Shown one piece after another: positions 9,886 through 21,807 of a stretch of 64,000 bases of DNA (position 1 is its first letter; the number at the start of each line of letters is the position of its first letter). The position numbers were made by a program, and so were the translations under genes. The notes below the pieces were generated by a model. The model did not search any database. It worked only from the letters and a program-made list of their open reading frames with translations, and was not told the origin of the DNA. Origin of the DNA: Neoarius graeffei (taxonomy: Eukaryota; Chordata; Actinopteri; Siluriformes; Ariidae); assembly GCF_027579695.1 (NCBI RefSeq), contig NC_083592.1:38169714-38233713 (forward strand), in the 5' to 3' direction.

Positions 9886-11490
9886 CAACCCCGATTCCAG
9901 AAAAGTTGGGACAAAGTACAAATTGTAAATAAAAACGGAATGCAATGATGTGGAAGTTTCAAAACTCCATATTTTATTCAGAATAGAACATAGATGACAT
10001 ATCAAATGTTTAAACTGAGAAAATGTATCATTTAAAGAGAAAAATTAGGGGATTTTAAATTTCATGACAACAACACATCTCAAAAAAGTTGGGACAAGGC
10101 CATGTTTACCACTGTGAGACATCCCCTTTTCTCTTTACAACAGTCTGTAAACGTCTGGGGACTGAGGAGACAAGTTGCTCAAGTTTAGGGATAGGAATGT
10201 TAACCCATTCTTGTCTAATGTAGGATTCTAGTTGCCCAACTGTCTTAGGTGGTTTTTGTCGTATCTTCCGTTTTATGATGCGCCAAATGTTTTCTATGGG
10301 TGAAAGATCTGGACTGCAGGCTGGCCAGTTCAGTACCCGGACCCTTCTTCTACGCAGCCATGATGCTGTAATTGATGCAGTATGTGGTTTGGCATTGTCA
10401 TGTTGGAAAATGCAAGGTCTTCCCTGAAAGAGACGTCGTCTGGATGGGAGCATATGTTGCTCTAGAACCTGGATATACCTTTCAGCATTGATGGTGTCTT
10501 TCCAGATGTGTAAGCTGCCCATGCCACACGCACTAATGCAACCCCATACCATCAGAGATGCAGGCTTCTGAACTGAGCGCTGATAACAACTTGGGTTGTC
10601 CTTCTCCTCTTTAGTCCGAATGACACGGCGTCCCTGATTTCCATAAAGAACTTCAAATTTTGATTTGTCTGACCACAGAACAGTTTTCCACTTTGCCTCA
10701 GTCCATTTTAAATGAGCCTTGGCCCAGAGAAGACATCTGCGCTTCTGGATCATGTTTAGATACGGCTTCTTCTTTGAACTATAGAGTTTTAGCTGGCGAC
10801 GGCGGATGGCACGGTGAATTATGTTCACAGATAATATTCTCTGGAAATATTCCCGAGCCCATTTTGTGATTTCCAATACAGAAGCATGCCTGTATGTGAT
10901 GCAGTGCCGTCTAAGGGCCCGAAGATCACGGGCACCCAGTATGGTTTTCCGGCCTTGACCCTTACGCACAGAGATTCTTCCAGATTCTCTGAATCTTTTG
11001 ATGATTTTATGCACTGTAGATGATGATATGTTCAAACTCTTTGCAATTTTACACTGTCGAATTCCTTTCTGATATTGCTCCACTATTTGTCGGAACAGAA
11101 TTAGGGGGATTGGTGATCCTCTTCCCATCTTTACTTCTGAGAGCCGCTGCCACTCCAAGATGCTCTTTTTATACCCAGTCATGTTAATGACCTATTGCCA
11201 ATTGACCTAATGAGTTGCAATTTGGTCCTCCAGCTGTTCCTTTTTTGTACCGTTAACTTTTCCAGCCTCTTATTGCCCCTGTCCCAACTTTTTTGAGATG
11301 GGTTGCTGTCATGAAATTTCAAATGAGCCAATATTTGGCATGAAATTTCAAAATGTCTCACTTTCGACATTTGATATGTTGTCTATGTTCTATTGTGAAT
11401 ACAATATCAGTTTTTGAGATTTGTAAATTATTGCATTCCGTTTTTATTTACAATTTGTACTATGTCCCAACTTTTTTGGAATCGGGGTTG
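9886..11490 (-). mobile_element. Complete Tc1-like DNA transposon with IR/DR-type ends
   Basis: The 1605-bp element is flanked by TA (9884-9885 and 11491-11492). The outer ends are near-identical inverted repeats beginning CAACCCCGATTCCA and continuing for more than 60 bp. Similarity extends about 200 bp inward. A second copy of AAAAGTTGGGACA occurs inside each arm (near 10085 and 11282), giving the two-direct-repeats-per-arm layout seen in Sleeping Beauty-like Tc1 elements. It encloses one uninterrupted transposase. Confidence 0.93.
10106..11182 (-). CDS. Tc1/mariner-family transposase, DD34E, uninterrupted
   Basis: The 358-residue protein would cut and paste its own element at TA sites. 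An N-terminal paired-type DNA-binding region (about residues 19-125) has a first helix-turn-helix around [19 protein letters not shown] and a GQGRKT hinge. The DDE catalytic core follows: Asp172 in [10 protein letters not shown], Asp262 in [11 protein letters not shown] and Glu297 in [11 protein letters not shown], with 34 residues between the last two. Length matches the family (about 340). The upstream ATG (11182) is used here; an internal Met19 (MGRGSPIPL, 11128) is an alternative and matches where many Tc1 proteins begin. No stop or frameshift is seen, unlike the copy at 27615-28637. Activity cannot be judged from sequence alone. Confidence 0.92.
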   Translation of the reverse strand: MTGYKKSILEWQRLSEVKMGRGSPIPLILFRQIVEQYQKGIRQCKIAKSLNISSSTVHKIIKRFRESGRISVRKGQGRKTILGARDLRALRRHCITYRHASVLEITKWAREYFQRILSVNIIHRAIRRRQLKLYSSKKKPYLNMIQKRRCLLWAKAHLKWTEAKWKTVLWSDKSKFEVLYGNQGRRVIRTKEEKDNPSCYQRSVQKPASLMVWGCISACGMGSLHIWKDTINAERYIQVLEQHMLPSRRRLFQGRPCIFQHDNAKPHTASITASWLRRRRVRVLNWPACSPDLSPIENIWRIIKRKIRQKPPKTVGQLESYIRQEWVNIPIPKLEQLVSSVPRRLQTVVKRKGDVSQW

Positions 11491-11492
11491 TA

Positions 11493-12663
11493 GTTATTGA
11501 TTTAAAGGAATCAGTTTGATTTGAAAAAATAAGTAGGTAAATCTATGAAAACTCACTTCAGAGTCTCCTGTGAATCATAACATCACAACTAGCTGACAGA
11601 AAAATTTGCTGAATACTTCATCAGAAACAGTGAGAGCGAGAGAACGTCACTATAAAAGTTATCTGATTGATATTCACAAGTAATCCAGTTGGAAACTGAT
11701 CAGAAGAGAGAGAGCCTGACTGCTTTCCCGTGACCCATAAAGCACCAGCAGTTTCCCGACGTCACGCGAGCAGAGTTTTTACTCTGTTGTACCAACTTCA
11801 ACCTGCTGTTATGCCCAAAGTACTGAACAGCTCTTAACCAGATCAATTTCTTTGGAGAGCAGAGATTATAAGCTATTTAATGATAGCATTCATGATAGAA
11901 AATATTCAAGAGTTAAGCAATGACAGATTTGGAAATTTAGATGAGCGTCTGCATGGACAGTTTTCACAGCATGGCCAGGGAGTGTCTGATATGCCTACTT
12001 ATGGACTTTAGAAGTTAGTTTAAAGATCATAGGAATAAATTGATGACACTTTAAGAAAGCAAACTGTTTTTCAGCTTTGACATAAAACAACATGCTTCAT
12101 CAAAATCTGATAAACATGAAGTTTCTTTTCACTGCTACAAACTACAAGCTTGCTACTAGCTACTATTATCATTCTCATAATTCATTGCACAGCATAATTC
12201 CCAACAACCCACTATTAAAATAATTAATATGTCTTGGTTATGAATCATTATATATTCCAAAAGAAGTGGAACTTCACCCGAACATGATGTGTTCACTCAC
12301 ACATTCATATACTGTATAAATGACAATTTCTGCACATTAAATTAGTCGGAAAGGATTCTGCTTGGGAAAACAGTAAAGTTTGCACTGTCTAAGTACGGAT
12401 TACTATGGTCAATAAATAGATTTATGTTGGGATTGTGAGGGATTTGAGAGATGATACTGATACTTGTGTATAAAGTGCTATCAGACAGCGCACACACAAA
12501 CACAGGGTTTAGCAGCAGCTGTAAGGGGTTTTCATCCTTGTGACCATGTTTCAGTTTCTTTAATCTTCTGCTGTTTCTGCTTGCATTGACATGATTACTT
12601 GTTTGACATTGCCGCTTGGCAAATTACCCTGTGTGGTTGCATAATTTGAGTGAGTGTGTGTGT
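11493..12663. other. Intergenic DNA
   Basis: AT-rich, no gene recognised. A GAA-rich run at 12664-12700 marks the 3' end of the next SINE. Confidence 0.5.
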
Positions 12664-13050
12664 GAGAAAGAGAAGAAGAAGGAGAAAAAGAAGAAGACTT
12701 TGTCACATGCACACTCAAGCACAGTGAAATTCATCATCTGCATTTTACCCATCTGAAGCAGTCAACACATGCACACACACCCAAAGCAGTGGGCAGCCAT
12801 ACTACAGTGCCCAGGGAGCAGTTAGGGATTAGGTACCTTACTCAAGGACACCTCAGCCCAAGGCCACCCCATGTTAACCTAACTGCATGTCTTTGGACTG
12901 TGGGGGAAACCGGAGCACCTGGAGGAAACCCACGCAGACATGGGGAGAACATGCAAACTCCACACAGAAAGGCCCCCCCGTCGGCCACTGGGCTTGAACC
13001 CAGAACCTTCTTGCTGTGAGGTGACAGTGCTAACCACCACCGTGCTGCCC
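12664..13050 (-). mobile_element. tRNA-derived SINE, tail type B
   Basis: Read on the minus strand: head with GTTAGCACTGTCACCTCACA and a B-box-like GGTTCAAGCC, the common core, then tail B (TTGAGTAAGGTACCTAATCC, TTTCACTGTGCTTGAGTG, ATGTGACAAAG) ending in a (CTT)-rich tract. On the same strand the U2-like sequence lies upstream of its head. Confidence 0.88.
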
Positions 13051-13194
13051 AGGGAACCTGCTTGAAGCCGGGAAACTTACCCGGCTTAGCAGGGGAACCT
13101 GACAAGGGAACCTGGTTGGCAGGGATGCTTGGTGCGGCGTGGCTCTGCTCGGTGTGCGAGAGAGCTCCTTAATGCTACCCCAACCAAGCACCAA

Positions 13195-13302
13195 CTAAAA
13201 ATCTGTTTAATATCACGTCCTCGTTTAGAGAACATGTCAGATGTTAAACTGATAAGAACAGAGACTACACTTGATCTTAGCCAAAAGGCCGAGAAGCGAG
13301 GA
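13195..13302 (-). pseudogene. U2 snRNA-like sequence (5' two-thirds)
   Basis: On the minus strand it begins with the U2 5' end (CGCTTCTCGGCCTTTTGGCT, then AAGATCAAGTGTAG), continues through the CTGTTCTTATCAGTTTAA region and an Sm-like ATTTTT, then diverges. U2 snRNA pairs with the intron branch point in the spliceosome. The branch-pairing GTAGTA reads GTAGTC here, and the 3' stem-loops are not recognisable, so this is more likely a retropseudogene or variant than a working gene. A small stem (AGCCGGG/CCCGGCT) lies between it and the SINE head at 13050. Confidence 0.8.
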
Positions 13303-14859
13303 ACACAAGTACGGGAGGTGATATGATCAAGTCAGATCTGGAATTGATATACCACTGAGAATGACTTATGTTCTTGCTGTTATATTCATAACTTGAGAAA
13401 CGGTTCAAATGCCTGCTCAAGGTTACTAAGAGACACCCATGGCATCATCTCATGGTTCTCGAGATTGTTGGAAAGAGTGTTGACTTTTGTACTCAGCTGG
13501 ACAGCTGAATTTGATGAACAGTGACTCCATGTGAGGTTCAGGATACATTTGGACTTCATTGGGAGACAGATGAAAAGAGGAATTGAGCAATGACCTACTG
13601 TGAAGGTGTGAGAACAAAAGGGAAACTCTCAGCAAGGCAGCTTTGATCCTGACTAAACTTTGGGAAGCTGCTTACAATTTTAACAATCAACTTCTCAACT
13701 TTTCTCAAACCTACCTCTCTTGGGTCCTCCCCAGGATCCCACTTTTCTTTACTAAACCAACAAGAATTGTTTAACAAGGCTCTGTATTGACATACGTGAT
13801 GTTGGCAAATGAAAGCACGTGCACTAAGCCTACTTCACACACATTTACACAACAGGTCATTGCATGTATGACCTGGATGTTTTCTAAGCTGTCTGTAATT
13901 GCTAATTAAACAGTTTGTTTAGGGGAGGAGCTGGGCTAAGATCACACACAACTCTTTCCCATTCTTTTTTTTTTTAGCTCAGTGGGCAGCGTGTTAAGAA
14001 TTTGATCTCACACTAGTGGTCATCTAAGCAGTTCAAAACTACAGCTACACAATGCTTGAGGCAAATGGACTTATGCCAAAGTAAACAAGAATTAAAAACG
14101 TCAAGAAGAGGGAGGGGGGAGGACGAAAACAGGTGTTTAAGGCGATAGATGATATCAAAGGGCGAAAGAGGCAAATGTGCCCTGTTTCCCCTTTGACCTC
14201 CCTATTGCCTCTGTGTTTGGTTTAGAACACTGGGGCAGAAAGGGGTTAGGACAAGGCTGAAAAGGGTTCCTCAAGCCTTTAAAAGATGAGAAAGGATATT
14301 GGCAATTGAGTCAAGAGTGCATTGTTGTGCTCCTGGAATGACTTTGTTTAAACTGAAACATTTGAGCATATAATGTTGTTTATTCTGTTTGAACATTAGC
14401 TAAGTAAGTCAGCATGCCATGTTATGTGTGGAAACGAAAAGCAGCTGTCAATGCAAAAAAAAAAAAAAATCCAGCTAGATATACTTCCAAAACATTGTAA
14501 ATTGTCCACATGCAGGTTCAGACCAAGGCATCACCCTAGAACGGAGTCATAAAATAGGATTAACTACAGCACTAACCATGATTTATTTGTGCTACATGTC
14601 AATTTGACAAGCTGGCAGAAGCATGAGATTCTGTCTCAACTTACTGCAGGGAGAACGTCTTCTCAAGTGTCACTAAAAACCAAAAGCTGTGAAATACCTC
14701 AAGCCATCTTGGGCTGAACCAAATTCCATTGTTCTACCGCACACTAGAGTGAATGCTGCTGGTACATAATAATGATAATAAGATCTTCTTCTTCAGAAAA
14801 TCTTCCACTTATCTGTCTTCTCTTGTAAGTTATAAGGATCATAACAAAGTGCAATAAGT
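13303..14859. other. Non-repeat intergenic DNA with a possible conserved element
   Basis: No gene seen. The block about 14120-14260 is more GC-balanced than its surroundings and has ATCAAAGGG and CCTTTGACC motifs that could bind TCF/LEF or nuclear-receptor factors. This is a suggestion only. Confidence 0.35.
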
Positions 14860-15534
14860 AAGGATTATTATATAGCACAAGCTACTTCCAGTAAAATCGT
14901 GCGTTCTGATGGGTTAATGGGCGGGCAGTATTTTCCTGTAATGCCCGTGGGCACTTACGGGCTTTCTTTCCAAGGCGCCAGCTTTCAATGTTGTAAAACA
15001 TAAACAAAAAGAAATACAAAACGACAAAAAAAGATTAACTGGAAATCAAAACGGAATCAAAAATGGCCAAAACACAACACTGTAGAACATTTCAAATTGG
15101 TTTAACTTGGAAATGCAAGTTAACTCAGTTTGACAATTATCTTTGTTTCAACTCAGAAAAAGTCTCAATTGGTCAAGACAACTAAGTAATTCAAGTCTAA
15201 CCTTTGAAAACTTGCACAGATTAGTTCAAATTAAAGCACTTTTCAGAGCTCTTTGAGTTAAAGAGAAAAAGTAAGTGGACATAACTAAACAAGGCTGAAA
15301 TGTTTTACAGTGAAAAGACAATCAAATCACTGATTCATTCAAGAAATGAGCAATGAAGAGCATTCAGAAACCGCTAACAGAAATTCAGTTTTGAAGCCGC
15401 TAGCCATTTATTCTGTATGCGTGACTCAACTACGTTACAAATATGACGTGACTGAAAGCAGCGTAATGCCTCATTGTAATGACCGTCTATTTTAACCTTA
15501 GAAATAAAAATGTCAAATAATAAACTCCTTATTA

Positions 15535-15665
15535 ACCTCGCTTGCTTGGTCTTTATGGGAAAATATCAGACCTCTGTCTTTTTGCATGGACCAAGCCTCT
15601 GTACTATAAAGACCTCGGTCTGATATTTTCCTGTAAAGACCTTGCACTCAGTTAATAAATAGTTA
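15535..15665. repeat. Imperfect inverted repeat
   Basis: The arms GGTCTTTATGGGAAAATATC near 15549 and, inverted, GATATTTTCCTGTAAAGACC near 15625 flank a short loop containing GACCTCTGTC-like repeats. It may be part of a larger dispersed element spanning about 14860-15730. Class unknown. Confidence 0.5.
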
Positions 15666-15730
15666 ATAAATCACAATGAGGTGTCACAAGAAATTAATCA
15701 ATGGTACCAACCAGAAATTGATTATTTTCC

Positions 15731-16463
15731 AATAATAGGATGTCCAGAAGTGTTTTATTCCTCTTATATGACAGCATATGGTGGGTTTTCAAAATAATAA
15801 ATACATGTATGTATTTTTGTGATAAATCCATATTATACTGAGCATATTTACCACATTAATAAATACAAAGTGCTTTACGTCTGCTGCATCTTTTAGTTCT
15901 ATTAAATCAAGGCTGAATACTTTCTTCTTTGCCGCTACCTTTTATTAAATCAAATTTGAGGCTTTTGATTAATTCCTTACTCTGCAGTGTAACTTTTATT
16001 CTTATATTTTATCTTTCTTATTCTGTTTTAGTTTTTTTTCTATTCTCTTACTATATTTAATTGTACTTGAATGTCCGTTTATAATGTGTTTCTTCCTCCG
16101 TCCATTCACCCCAATACACTGCATTGTTTCCATTTTCGCAACGCAACTTATAAATTTGTCTCGTGCCCGTTGTCACAAGGAAAAACAAACTACTGCAATA
16201 CTCAATCTAAAATACTTAATGCTCCTTATGAAACAGCTTTTACAGCTTTTCTTTCAGCGCAACCGCAATGCATGATGGGATATATTGCTTGATTAGTGAC
16301 CATCGGTTGTACACTGCTTTTTCACGGTGCATTGTGGGATACTTTCAGTCCACTATATAGGGTGTAATACCTCTCACTATACATTCGGACAGCACTACAA
16401 AATGGTGACCTCACTATATAGTAAGTAATGAGTGATTTCGGACAAAGCAATGAAGACTCTTCA
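15731..16463. other. Intergenic DNA with a possible miniature-element remnant
   Basis: Two similar GCATKRTGGGATAY sites (near 16270 and 16330) and TTCGGACA-type sequences around 16240-16450 resemble a common fish miniature element. No ends could be fixed. Confidence 0.35.
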
Positions 16464-16821
16464 GTATTATTATTATTCTTTTGGCTGCTCCTGTACATTC
16501 AGGGCCGCCACAGCAGATCTGTTCCGCATTTTTGATTTGGCATAGGTTTTAGACCAGATGCCCTTCCTGATGCAACCCTCCCCGATCTATCCAGGCTTGG
16601 GACCGGCACCAAGTATGCACTGGCTTGTGGCTGGGTATTTTTACCTAATCTGCATGTCTTTGAACTGTGGGAAAAACCAGAGCACCCAGAGGAAACCCAC
16701 ACAGATATGGGGAGAACATGCAAACTCCACACAGAAAGGCCCCCGTTGGCCGTGAAGTTCGAACCCAGAACCTTCTTGCTGTGAGGCAACAGTGCTAACC
16801 ACTGCACCACCAGGCCACCCC
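16464..16821 (-). mobile_element. tRNA-derived SINE, tail type C
   Basis: On the minus strand the head (GGCCTGGTGGTGCAGTGGTT) and core match the other SINEs. The tail is different: it carries GGTCCCAAGCCTGGATAG, GGAAGGGCATCTGG and GAACAGATCTGCTGTGGCGG, and ends in an (ATA)n run. This is the zebrafish-DANA-like style of tail. Confidence 0.85.
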
Positions 16822-18600
16822 AAGGCTGTTCCAGTATTGCAAAGCTTAAATTAACATCATGATGCTGGAGACTCCTTCTAAAAAAAATTTAAATAAACAT
16901 CTCCTCTCAGAAAACGCCACCTCATCAAAAATTACACACTTTTTAAAAAATCTGTTTCTGTGGCGTATCCACCAAACAAGTCTCTGTGTAAGTTTTTTTT
17001 CTATAGAAATGATAATGAGCACTTGTTTTTATAGAAAATAATGTCAGAGCTAAGTTGTTAAAAATTCATCAACAATCAGAATCAAGCATCAACAGTGCTG
17101 TGGTATGAAAGAACAACAACGCTTTGTCAAATTAAGCGTGTGTTATAAGTGGGTTCTTGTGAACTCTTAAACAATTACTTAAGAAGGAATAATATCGGTA
17201 TTTTCCAGCCACATGCTAATCTAAAACAACGTTTTTGGCTCACACAGGAGGGAATAATAATGTCAAGTTATATTTTTGCCAACCATTTCCATGGGTATGC
17301 CATGTCCTGCCCAGAGCGCTATACAACACACAACCAAAGACAGATGAATGTTGTGGTTTTTCCCATGGAGAGACAAGTGAACAAGCCATAACAGACTGAT
17401 TCACAGACTTTGTATTCACTAAACTGGCTGTATATTTCACTCTAACTAGTTTATAAGGCTGGTGTTGCTTTCCAGTGCCGCTGGAGGCAACTTCAAAATT
17501 AGCAAAGTCTTCAATGTTGGGATCTGTGTATTAAACCCCAAATGGACCTGTCAAGGCTTCGAGGTCTGGATTGCTGTAAAGTTTTAATAGAATTCTCTAA
17601 GATTTGTTAAATGACTTGCATTGAAATTGGACATATCATGCTTTTTGTCCCATAATGATAAAAAGTGATGACGTGTTGATGATGTGCCTCTTAAAACGTA
17701 AAACAATGCCGAGGTTGTTCCTACCACAGATATGTCCCATCGGCTGTTAGTCAGAGAAGGAAGGAGCTTTGCCAAATGGGCTTAATCAAAACCTTGCTGT
17801 TTCTACACACTTGTCTGTTTCAGTCAATACCCTCAGATGAATGACATCATTCCTGCTCCGAGGAAGTTGACTTTGCTGGTGTATGGCTAATAAAACAGGT
17901 CTGGCATAAGTCTGGATAAATGTACTATCTATTAAAGTTTCAAAAGCATAGCTATTTATTTTTAAGTCACATATAATGTATGTGGTTATTAAACAAATAC
18001 AGACCAGATTGTTAGCAATGTGCCAGGATTCTCCAAAAGAATTTCAAGGTAATGAGAGGACATACTGTATATAATTAAGAACATTACAGGGAGTGACTTT
18101 AAAAACAAAACCGAATCATTTGTCAAATCAAAGGTCAAAAGTCATCAAAAACATTAGTAGTCATTTCTTGTACATACTTTGCTAATGTTACTTGTTAAAA
18201 CGTATAGTAGCTTGTGCATTTAAATGACCAGATTTATGAGTGTTTCTGTGAATACTGAGAAATGTGTGTCCCAGAGCCATCTCTAGGCCTGTATAATGTT
18301 AGGAGATCTAAAACCTGTTCATACAGCAAGAACTCCCTGGGGCCTACTGTGAAAAAATTCAGCACACCTCTTTGACATTTCTTAGCTGTTGGAAAAAATC
18401 AAAATAAGTGTGAAAATGGCTAACTTGGCTTGTCCTAGCTGCAACCTTGGTTTGAACTAACAGTGTTATTTCTCCACTGAAAGCCAGCAGACAAGATTAC
18501 CCTCTGTGCATGTCATGGATATGAGTGTGTTTAAAGAAAATACAACTAAACTTGATGCACCTTTTAATCATTTCGACTGCAGCTCAGCCAAAGCAGGTTT
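16822..18600. other. Intergenic DNA
   Basis: AT-rich, no gene or mobile element recognised. Confidence 0.5.
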
Positions 18601-18615
18601 CCCATGAACTTACAG

Positions 18616-18992
18616 TCAACTATGTGACGGTGCTGAATTCAGCCCCAGTGTTACAATGGTTACTTAGATACAAGGTTTGCCTGCCTTGTGTTATCTGGCA
18701 GGGCAACAGAACAACATCTCATACACACGATCATGTGTACTGCTTTTGCTTTTTGTTTTTTTTGCATGGAGTTGAGTGTGTAAAAATTGAAGCGGATCTT
18801 TTTTACATCAACTATGTGACGGTGATTGCATCTGCGTGATTAACTGTGGTAAGTAGTCAGTATGATGAAACAAAGTGACCGTCCACTCCTTTCATGCACA
18901 TGACCCTGGGTGATAATAGGTTGATACCAATGGACATGGCAAACCAAAAAGCCCAAAATTTGTCAACTATGTGATGTCAACTATGTGATGGT
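18616..18992 (+). repeat. Four spaced copies of TCAACTATGTGA
   Basis: Copies start at 18616, 18808, 18963 and 18977. The first two continue CGGTG and the last continues TGGT. The last two are 14 bp apart. Possibly the remains of a satellite-like or transposon-end repeat. Confidence 0.55.
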
Positions 18993-19089
18993 AGGTTTAG
19001 CATTGCCAGTGCTGCTGGATACTGCAGTACAGGCTACAATTTCACCAACAATGTCTACTGATGAAGGCAAATTCTCGACAACAAGCCAT

Positions 19090-20470
19090 TTGCTCAAAAT
19101 ACTTAAAGGAGAACTGAAGTATTTTTTAAACTTGCTTTATTTCTTAATTAATGTGTTATTCAATTACGTTTTTGGTTTTATGAACCTTATATCATCACTC
19201 ATATTGGCATATTATATTACACTTATCTGCCTTTTCGGTTTTTAGCCATGTTGAATGTAGTTCGTATGGTCCACAGCAGGCGTCGCTTGTCCGCGCAATC
19301 TTCACGAGAGTTCAAACGTGAAGTGTCAGCACCGCCATTTTGAAAACTGTTCACACAGCGGCCAGATCACCATATCATTCCAATTTAGATCAATTTCAAG
19401 ATTTGCCAGCTTCATCAGTGATGGAGATTATTCCATATGACTTCCAACCAAGGTAGAGCAGAGAAGAGTTGGAAAGATGATAGGATAAGAACTAGTCCGT
19501 CGCGCTGGTATTTACATCATTACTGTTGCATTACAGCCACCAGGATTATATTACAGAAATAGATAGTAGCTGGTCCATCTGTCACAGAGTTGACATCTCA
19601 CAAACTAATGTATGTGATTCATGTTTTAGGCTATACTGAAAAATATAAAAGCATTTGAGCGTGGTTCTGCTGTGTACCTTTCACTTGGGATGTGGTACTA
19701 TCATTTGGAAGTATTTATACCAAAACCCAACATATTTCATTTTTGCCAAATTGCCCACCCCAAATTTTTCAGTATTCACAGAAACACTCTTATACAATAT
19801 TTAATGCCACAGTGCTATAACTCCTCTGAATCTTTGAGTCTGACAGTTCCTCAACCTCAGCTACATCACTCGAGTTACTGATTTAGGTGGTTCCATTTCC
19901 CAAAAATATGAACAAACTACAACTCTCATTTAAACCAAGCAGTTACTAAGGATGTTGTAAATGCATGGCAAAGTGCTGCATGTTCACATCTGACTTCTCC
20001 CACTTCCTACTTGTGTGACTTTTCTTTTTTTTTTTTTCCTGTGTTTCATGGGATCCCAATGCACACCTCTGGTCTCAACCAGATGCCTTGTGAACCTTTC
20101 TGACAAACCCTAAAACAAATTTTTACCATATTCATATGTCTTTAGATCTGTTTAGAGCAGATTATCTGTTCATTCTAAATAACTTATTCATAATCAGTAA
20201 CAACCTTATTGCAAGTGATAGTTGATGCATATTTTGCAAGCTAAAAAACTTTCAAAGACAATAACTAAATGTCAGAAAATACCAGTTACCAGAGTATGAT
20301 CTTAATGCTAAGATCCATATTTGGACATGACATGAGATTTAGTTTCTAGAAATGTTGAATAATAATAATAGTATAAGCATTACTGCATGTTAGCTTCTTA
20401 CTATCTTGATTCAGATATGCATGTAGAATGAAAATTAGATAGAGACTGTGACTAAAGTCATAATAATTTG
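19090..20470. other. Intergenic DNA, possible DNA-element remnant at its start
   Basis: CTTAAAGGAGAACTGAAG at about 19102 resembles the terminus of dispersed fish elements, and a GC-richer block (19255-19330) follows. No matching far end was found. Confidence 0.3.
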
Positions 20471-20526
20471 CACTAGCTGACCTTTGTCAGCTGACGGTCA
20501 AGGAGAAGTTGCGCCCTGCCACCCTG

Positions 20527-20528
<2 letters not shown>

Positions 20529-20591
<63 letters not shown>
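20529..20591. repeat. (AT)n microsatellite
   Basis: About 31 uninterrupted AT units. Confidence 0.97.
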
Positions 20592-20597
<6 letters not shown>

Positions 20598-20883
20598 ATG
20601 AAAAAATCATGAAAATTGACAAAGTTATAAGTGATTGAAAAAAAATCCCGTTTTTCATGGATCATTCTGGATCAGTGATCCGGATCACCACCAAAAGTCA
20701 TAGCAATGTAATTCAGCCCAGAGGTATTCTTCATGTGAAATTTGGTGATGATTCGTTGAAAACTGAGGCAGAAATAGTGTCCTAAAAAGCATTGGGAGAA
20801 GAAGAATAAGAAAAATAATTAAGTAGAAAGATCCTGATTGAGTAACAATTTGTGCTACCGCTGCTAGCACAAAATAATAACAT

Positions 20884-21807
20884 ACATGATTGTACCTTTA
20901 TGAGTACAACGGCTTGTCATTAGGTCAGTACCCTCTGAAGTACTTATTTGTACCCTTTATATAGTGCTTGGGAACATAGATGTACCTTTTTGGCCCTAAG
21001 AAGGTACACATAGGCCCTTTTCCACTACCCTTTTTCAGCTCACTTCAGCTCGCTTCAGCTCACTTCAGCCCGACACGGCTCGCGTTTCGACTACCAAAAA
21101 CCAGCACGACTCAGCTCGCTTCAGCCCTGCTTAGCCCCTAAAACTCGCACCGTTTTGGAGTGGGGCTGAAGCGAGCCAAACCGAGCCGAGTGAGGCTGGG
21201 GGCGTGAGCAGACACTCCCCTGTGCACTGATTGGTGAGGAGGAGTGTCCTCACATGCCCACACACGCCCCGCGAGCGCGCTGGGATCTGTAAACACCGCA
21301 AACCCGGAAGAAGAAGAATTACGAATTACAAGAATTTCTGAAGCCTTATGCGCCTCGCCTCATCTATACGCTCTTGCCAGTATCTGTCCACGTTGTCGGT
21401 GACAACAAGCCACAGCACCAAGACCAGCAACACTAACGACTCCATGTCCTCCATGTTTATTGTTTACTATTCGGGTCGTGAGACTACCGCTTAAAAGCTC
21501 ACTGATGTCACTGTTTGCGCTGCTTAACGACATCACCTGACGTCCACCCACTTTCGCTAACTCCACCCAATGTGTCCACCCACTTCCAGCCAGCACGGTT
21601 CAGCGCGGTTGTAGTCGAAATGCAACTCCAACAGCCCCACTCAGCCCAACTCAGCACGGCACGGCTCAGCCCGACTCAGCCGCGTTTGTAGTGGAAAAGC
21701 GGCAATAGTTACCTTGAAGTCCAATAATGAGCCCTGGGGGTACATTAGTGTAGACCGCACCTTGGGGACAGAAATGGACTCCTACTGTACCCATATTTCT
21801 GATAGTG
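20884..21807. mobile_element. TA-type miniature element split by a 692-bp insertion
   Basis: The outer parts (TTGTACCTTTATGAGTAC... and ...CATATTTCTGATAGTG) match the 250-bp uninterrupted element at 52720-52969 along its length. That paralogue shows the join ACACATAGTTACC that is opened here by the inner element at 21013-21704. The left end is diverged. Confidence 0.75.
21013..21704. mobile_element. 692-bp non-autonomous DNA element with GGCCCTTTTCC ends
   Basis: The ends are inverted: GGCCCTTTTCCACTACC left and, reverse-complemented, TGCCGCTTTTCCACTACA right. Near each end are clusters of CAGCTCGCTTCAGC-type repeats. ATA is duplicated at the insertion point (21010-21012, 21705-21707). A second copy with the same internal sequence lies at 54597-55271. 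A 78-residue ORF (21360-21596, minus) recurs there but has no recognisable domain. Superfamily uncertain; a 3-bp duplication favours PIF/Harbinger. Confidence 0.75.

Noticed and set aside
21360-21596. 78-residue minus-strand frame also present at 54927-55163
   Set aside because: Both are parts of copies of the same non-autonomous element. Two copies sharing a short open frame is expected, and no domain is recognisable.
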